In this document: positions 7,584 through 11,415 of the stretch, one piece after another
Numbering within the stretch: the first letter of the stretch is position 1
How the letters are laid out: each line of letters starts with the position of its first letter
Assembly: GCA_030036915.1 (NCBI GenBank)
Contig: JASHSC010000088.1
Span: 1-11,415, forward strand
From: Terriglobia bacterium
GTDB lineage: Bacteria > Acidobacteriota > Terriglobia > UBA7540
Length of the DNA stretch: 11,415 bases
Direction of reading: 5' to 3'
Position numbers and translations under genes: made by a program
The notes under the pieces: generated by a model
Told to the model about the DNA's origin: nothing
Seen by the model: the letters and a program-made list of their open reading frames with translations, nothing else
Databases searched by the model: none

Positions 7584-7604
7584 GGGCAACCCCTGCGGTT
7601 GCCC
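7584..7604. repeat. Perfect 8-bp GC-rich inverted repeat between TonB receptor and sulfatase
   Basis: GGGCAACC (7584-7591), loop CCTGC, GGTTGCCC (7597-7604). In the transcript the hairpin begins about 23 nt after the receptor stop codon and about 80 nt before the sulfatase start. No U-run follows, so it is not a standard terminator. A role in protecting the 3' end of the receptor message or reducing read-through to the sulfatase is an inference; it may also be one copy of a dispersed REP-like palindrome. Confidence 0.65.
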
Positions 7605-7627
7605 CGAGGACCGCCCCCACATGCCGA

Positions 7628-10600
7628 TTAGAAATAAAACTTCGCCGCGATTTCAACCTGCCGCGGAGTGTTGATGACGCTGAGCGCTCGTCCGAAAGTA
7701 GTGTCGCCTGTGTTGTTGTCGGGCACGGCCCACACAACGTTGTTGAAGGCGTTGAAAAACTCTCCGCGCAGTTCGAACATCATTCTTTCCTTGATATGAA
7801 AATCGCGGAAGAGAGCCAGATCGGCGTTCTTATACCAATTGCTCCGCAGGGTGTTGCGTCCAACGTTGCCGAAGGTGTATTCGGCCGGTGAAGCAAAGGC
7901 GGCGGTGTTGAACCATTCCGCCGCGGAACGATTGGAGAGCGAAGGATTGCCGTCAATATTGGCCAATTCCACAGTGTTGCCGGTATTGGCGATGCCCGAA
8001 GGCGCTTCCACACTATACGGCTGCCCGCTTTGCAGCGTTACGATGCCGTTCAATTTCCATCCGCCGATCACTTGTGACACCACGCGATTGCCGGCGTTGA
8101 ATTGCTTACCCGGTCCGAAGGGCAATTCATACACCCAGTTGGTGGAAAACATGTTGGTCAAGTCGTAGCCGGCCACACTGTGGGCGGATTGCAGATTATA
8201 GGGCTGCTGAATCACCGTTCCCTCGGAGTCAAACCAACCGTCAGCGCCGAAGTCCATGGTCTTGGACCAGGTGTAGGACAAACGATAAGTCAGCCCGCGG
8301 GCGGTGCGGCGATTGAGGCTCACCTCGAGCGCGTTGAAGCTGGCTCGGCCGATGCTATTGTCGTAATAAGAGGGTGTAATGTAAGTGTAGGGAGCGCGCA
8401 ACTGGGGCGTGCCCGCGCCGGGCGTAAGCGCCGTGTTACCGTACAGTCCCACGTCGGCGCGGATGGTCTCCGATCCAACATAATTTACGGCCACGACTGT
8501 GTTGACTCCAAACTGCTGCTCCACTCCGATGTTCCACATCTCGGAATAAGGATTCTGAATCGCCGGGTTGGCGAAGTAGTTCACCTGGCCGAAGGGATTG
8601 GCAGCGGGCAGAGGCACTGAGGTTCCCAAATGCTCCGGGTCTTCCGCCGTGGCAGTGGGCGTGGGTGTGGAAGGCTCGGGCAAGTTGAGGTTGTTCACAT
8701 TCAACTGGCCGATGCTGGGCCAGGATCCCTCAAAGTTCTGAGCCATTTGCAATACGGCAGCCCAGTTGTCAAAGAATCTGCCAAACGACGCGCGCACTAC
8801 AGTGTTGGGCCGCAAACGGTACGCTACCCCCAGTCGTGGCTGCCAATTGTCGAAGGTATTGTTGTAGATCCCATGGTCGCTGTGGGGCGTAACAACCACA
8901 TTCGCCGGAAGGGTTCCACCTGGGATGCACGGGGCACCGACCGTGGCAGAACAGGCCGGCGGCGTATCCTCAAGGATGTAGGTGCCGTTTTGGAGATCGA
9001 GGTCGCCGGTATAGATGCTGCCCGTTGAGACGTTTCCGTAGTGGGGAATGATGGTGAAGTCGTACCGGAAACCGATGTTAACGGTTAATTTGCTGGTGGG
9101 CTTCCATTGGTCCTGCACGAAGAAACCATCAACCCAGCCGCCCGTTTGCGACTCGCACACATTGCGCCGAGCGGCGGAATTGGGAACACTCAGCAGGTAC
9201 GACGCCAGCGCGTTGCCGCCCGCGGAGGTTTCCGGATTGTCGGTGTTGATGGAGCTGAAAGTTTCGCTCAGGGCCGTGCGGATGCTGCACGGCGGATTGT
9301 TATTAGTCTGGATGTTGGCGCCGAATTTCAGCGTGTGTCGCCCATGAGTAATCGCCGCATCGCCCTTCACCTCGTCAGTATCCGTGAACGGAATCGTCTG
9401 ATGGATGTTGCCCGTGCCGACGGAAAAGTATCCCGAGATGTTGATCCCGGGATCGTAGGATGAGTTACCAATGAAATTGCCGGCAAAGGCGGGGGCGAAT
9501 CCCGCCGATTCCCAGGCCGTGGCGGCTGAGGAGGGATAAAGAACCTGGATATTTCCCTGTCCTCGCACGCGAGCCACTGTGAAATCCGCCACACCATTCC
9601 CGCCGAAAGTATGCGTGTAGGTCGCCACCGCCTGATAGCCGTGCGCCCAAGTGTATTGATAGACGTTGGGAACCCCCGCCGTCGCCGACACCGGCTCGGT
9701 GAATCCCGAGTACATCACGAAGACGCTGTTCTTGTCGTTGAAGTTATGGTCAAAGCGCATGGAACCCAGGTCCTGCCGCGTGTCATTGGGCGTGGTGTTC
9801 ACCAGAACGCCGTTGCTGTTGGGTAGCCCGGTGGTGACTGGCACAATCGCGGAAATATAGCCAGCCATGCCCGCGTCGATCATGTTCGTAGGGATGATGT
9901 TGCACGCCGTTCCGCCCACGGCCTGAATGCCGTTCACGGCCGGTTCGGGAGTTCCAGCCGCAGTGCAGAGAAAAGGCTGGCGAAGAAATTTCCCCGGATT
10001 GGCGGGATCCGGCGCGGTACTGAAGGGATTGTAAATCTGCGCCTTCACCAGGCTGAAATCGCCGGTCAATTCCGCAGGAGTTACGGTGGTGAACTCGCTG
10101 CTCGCCGTCGTATGGTTGCGAAACCCTTCGTAAGCCCCGAAAAACCACGTTTTGTCACGACCGTGATATCCGGGCAGAATCACCGGGCCGCCAATTGTGC
10201 CTCCAAACTGATTCTGTTTGTAGGGAACGACCGTGGTGAGAAAAGGATTGCGCGCGTCGAAGGCATTGTTGCGCACGAATTCCCAGACGTCACCGTGGAA
10301 GTGGTTGGTGCCGGACTTGGTGACCACGTCGATCACTCCGCCCAGGACGCCTCCCGTTTCCGCAGAGTCGGGGTGCGACTCGACCTTGAATTCCTGAATC
10401 TGGTCGACGATGGGGGGAAAATCATAGGAACTGCCAAACGATCCCTGGTCATTCGCGCCGTTCATATAGAAAAAGTTACTGCGATTGCTCTGGCCGTTTA
10501 CGGAGGGATAGGAGAATGTGCCGACGGCGTGGTTAAACTGCACGGTCGTTCCGGAATTCTGCCCCACGCTGATGGGACTGACGCCCGGTGTGAGATTAAG

Positions 10601-11065
10601 AATCTGGGTGAAGTTGCGGCCGTTGAGGGGCAAATCTTCCACCTCGGTGGGAGAAACCACGCTCCCCAGGGTGGCGGTTGCGGCCTGGACCATGGTGGCT
10701 TGGGCTTCGACGGTTACGGATTGTGTAGCCGTGCGCGGCCTGAGCGTAAAGTCGTAGGTGGAGGCCTGATTCACTTCCAGGGTGAACTCCGGCAGCGTCG
10801 AAACCGCAAAGCCCTCCTTTGAAACCTCCAGCTTATACCGGCCGGGTTGCAAATCCAGAAACACATAATTCCCCGTCCCGTTGGAATGGACTTCCCTTTT
10901 TCCGGTCGTGGCAAGGTTGGTGATGGTGACCAATGCCTCGGGAATCACTGCCCCGCTTGTGTCAGTGATAATGCCATTGATGCTGGCGCTGCCGACTTGA
11001 GCCGAAGCAAGGTTGGGAAATAATAGGGTGATCGCTGCAATCAAAGCCCAGGTCGCTTTTCTCAT
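7628..11065 (-). CDS. TonB-dependent outer-membrane receptor (Oar-like) with N-terminal carboxypeptidase-regulatory-like domain
   Basis: A 1145-residue outer-membrane transporter predicted to take up a large or scarce ligand using TonB energy. The signal peptide is residues 1-22 (LASA|QVGS). A carboxypeptidase-regulatory-like beta domain spans about 27-110, with the conserved DLQPGRYKLEV at 71-81. The plug domain follows (about 115-260), with LPLNGRNF at 145-152 and GGVIDVVTKSGTNHFHG at 242-258, then a long beta-barrel ending in the terminal aromatic AAKFYF expected for BAM-assembled proteins. Length is normal for Oar/TonB receptors of Acidobacteriota; no SusD partner is visible. ATG 11065 is supported by GAGGGAGA (11071-11078) 5 nt upstream. 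It is first in the minus-strand run, driven by the promoter near 11300, and its start overlaps the stop of a 49-codon leader ORF. The ligand is unknown; a sulfated saccharide is suggested only by the neighbouring sulfatase. Confidence 0.93.
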   Translation of the reverse strand: MRKATWALIAAITLLFPNLASAQVGSASINGIITDTSGAVIPEALVTITNLATTGKREVHSNGTGNYVFLDLQPGRYKLEVSKEGFAVSTLPEFTLEVNQASTYDFTLRPRTATQSVTVEAQATMVQAATATLGSVVSPTEVEDLPLNGRNFTQILNLTPGVSPISVGQNSGTTVQFNHAVGTFSYPSVNGQSNRSNFFYMNGANDQGSFGSSYDFPPIVDQIQEFKVESHPDSAETGGVLGGVIDVVTKSGTNHFHGDVWEFVRNNAFDARNPFLTTVVPYKQNQFGGTIGGPVILPGYHGRDKTWFFGAYEGFRNHTTASSEFTTVTPAELTGDFSLVKAQIYNPFSTAPDPANPGKFLRQPFLCTAAGTPEPAVNGIQAVGGTACNIIPTNMIDAGMAGYISAIVPVTTGLPNSNGVLVNTTPNDTRQDLGSMRFDHNFNDKNSVFVMYSGFTEPVSATAGVPNVYQYTWAHGYQAVATYTHTFGGNGVADFTVARVRGQGNIQVLYPSSAATAWESAGFAPAFAGNFIGNSSYDPGINISGYFSVGTGNIHQTIPFTDTDEVKGDAAITHGRHTLKFGANIQTNNNPPCSIRTALSETFSSINTDNPETSAGGNALASYLLSVPNSAARRNVCESQTGGWVDGFFVQDQWKPTSKLTVNIGFRYDFTIIPHYGNVSTGSIYTGDLDLQNGTYILEDTPPACSATVGAPCIPGGTLPANVVVTPHSDHGIYNNTFDNWQPRLGVAYRLRPNTVVRASFGRFFDNWAAVLQMAQNFEGSWPSIGQLNVNNLNLPEPSTPTPTATAEDPEHLGTSVPLPAANPFGQVNYFANPAIQNPYSEMWNIGVEQQFGVNTVVAVNYVGSETIRADVGLYGNTALTPGAGTPQLRAPYTYITPSYYDNSIGRASFNALEVSLNRRTARGLTYRLSYTWSKTMDFGADGWFDSEGTVIQQPYNLQSAHSVAGYDLTNMFSTNWVYELPFGPGKQFNAGNRVVSQVIGGWKLNGIVTLQSGQPYSVEAPSGIANTGNTVELANIDGNPSLSNRSAAEWFNTAAFASPAEYTFGNVGRNTLRSNWYKNADLALFRDFHIKERMMFELRGEFFNAFNNVVWAVPDNNTGDTTFGRALSVINTPRQVEIAAKFYF

Positions 11066-11211
11066 CGGATTCTCCCTCTGTCCTTTGCGGACTCTCTTGG
11101 GGCGCCGTAATTTTCCACCTTAAGATCAGAGGGGCAGAAAGAATGGGTTGCGGAATTCTTGCGTTGATTGGCCGAAAAGAAACCTTCGTCGTAATGCCGT
11201 CCAGTCAACAT
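11062..11211 (-). CDS. Possible 49-codon leader ORF translationally coupled to the TonB receptor
   Basis: ATG 11209-11211 opens a frame of 49 codons (MLTGRHYDEG...KDRGRIR) ending at TGA 11062-11064, which overlaps the receptor ATG as ATGA. It has a good ribosome binding site (AAGGGGGC, about 6 nt before the ATG) and lies wholly downstream of the predicted transcription start. The peptide is hydrophilic and basic, has no signal or membrane segment, and I do not recognise it. In GC-rich DNA an open frame this long is not rare by chance, so the case rests on the ribosome binding site plus the stop-start overlap. Confidence 0.3.
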   Translation of the reverse strand: MLTGRHYDEGFFSANQRKNSATHSFCPSDLKVENYGAPRESAKDRGRIR

Positions 11212-11285
11212 ACCTTGCCCCCTTCAGGTACGCGCGCCGGAAATTCATACTGGCAACTTCGCGAATGGCCTTTGTAATCACGGGC

Positions 11286-11315
11286 ATGATATTTGCGCTC
11301 CCGATGAAATGTCAA
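11286..11315 (-). promoter_or_regulatory. Sigma70-like promoter of the TonB receptor gene
   Basis: On the minus strand a perfect -35 box TTGACA (11315-11310), an 18-bp spacer and -10 TATCAT (11291-11286), five of six matches to TATAAT. Transcription would start near 11279 and give a leader of about 210 nt before the receptor start. It is the best promoter match seen in the window. Confidence 0.65.
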
Positions 11316-11318
11316 GAG

Positions 11319-11340
11319 AGTCTCATTTGCAAAGTCTCAT
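11319..11340 (-). promoter_or_regulatory. Two direct repeats ATGAGACT just upstream of the -35 box
   Basis: ATGAGACT (11340-11333), TTGCAA, ATGAGACT (11326-11319), then CTC and TTGACA. The 8-bp repeats have a 14-bp period and the nearer one ends 3 bp before the -35 box, a position typical of an activator site next to RNA polymerase. The regulator is unknown. Confidence 0.45.
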
Positions 11341-11415
11341 CTTTAGTCGCGGCCTTATGGCACCAATCGCCCAAAGGCTTTTGGCGGTAGGGCAAATCGC
11401 CCGCACGACCCCCTC

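Larger units (their letters stand above)
11066..11415. other. Upstream region of the TonB receptor gene
   Basis: 350 bp at the window edge without a firm gene. It contains the receptor leader with its 49-codon ORF, the promoter and the direct repeats described separately. Further upstream is a small hairpin, CGCC-c-AAA, loop GGCT, TTT-GGCG (11368-11386), with one bulged base. AATCGCCC also occurs twice (11365-11372 and 11395-11402). No known riboswitch pattern was recognised in the leader. Confidence 0.5.

Noticed and set aside
7503..7622. 40-codon N-terminal extension of the sulfatase
   Set aside because: It crosses the intergenic hairpin, whereas AGGAG and the twin-arginine signal both point to ATG 7502.
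10112..10822. Long plus-strand open frame (236 codons) opposite the TonB receptor plug region
   Set aside because: The minus strand here encodes the conserved plug and regulatory-like domains; the antisense frame is explained by GC-rich codon use.
11066..11279. Riboswitch in the long receptor leader
   Set aside because: No known aptamer pattern or extensive stem set was recognised; the leader is better explained by the possible coupled ORF.
11148..11390. 80-codon plus-strand frame at the right edge
   Set aside because: It runs through the receptor promoter and leader, has no good ribosome binding site, and its product is not recognised.

Overview
The window looks like the chromosome of a soil-type Acidobacteriota (Bryobacter/Solibacter-like or a related Terriglobia lineage). 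This is an inference from gene style. The main clues are a very large TonB-dependent receptor with an N-terminal carboxypeptidase-regulatory-like domain and the LPLNGRNF plug motif, a second protein carrying the same N-terminal domain, a cytochrome-c-containing PQQ dehydrogenase, and moderately high GC. No RNA gene, insertion sequence, CRISPR array or phage gene was found.

Layout. Bases 1-300 (+) are the 3' end of a gene that starts outside the window; its product is not firmly recognised. It converges on a four-gene run, all on the minus strand, transcribed from the right edge leftwards: TonB-dependent receptor (7628-11065), Tat-exported type I sulfatase (5685-7502), PQQ-dependent sugar/alcohol dehydrogenase with an inserted cytochrome c domain (3233-5380), and an M1-type metallopeptidase-like gene (365-3148). 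The receptor is preceded by a good sigma70-like promoter (TTGACA, 18 bp, TATCAT) with two direct repeats of ATGAGACT just upstream of its -35 box. A leader of about 210 nt follows; it contains a 49-codon ORF whose stop overlaps the receptor start codon (ATGA).

Working together (inference): the receptor would import a substrate, possibly a sulfated glycan or oligosaccharide, across the outer membrane. The periplasmic sulfatase would desulfate it and the periplasmic quinoprotein would oxidise a released sugar or alcohol into the respiratory chain. The order fits an outer-membrane uptake plus periplasmic processing cluster, but no substrate can be named and no glycoside hydrolase is visible in the window.

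Most notable: the M1-like gene is doubly damaged. An in-frame TAA (2870-2872) interrupts its N-terminal domain in the middle of a conserved PGxY motif, and its zinc motif reads HEVAY instead of HExxH. The reading frame is otherwise intact over more than 800 codons, so this is a recent pseudogene, a pseudo-enzyme with one sequencing error, or a sequence artefact. Strong inverted repeats follow the receptor and PQQ-dehydrogenase stop codons, and a third lies inside the M1 signal-peptide region. I did not find a convincing wholly new system; the best leads are the damaged M1 gene and the receptor leader.
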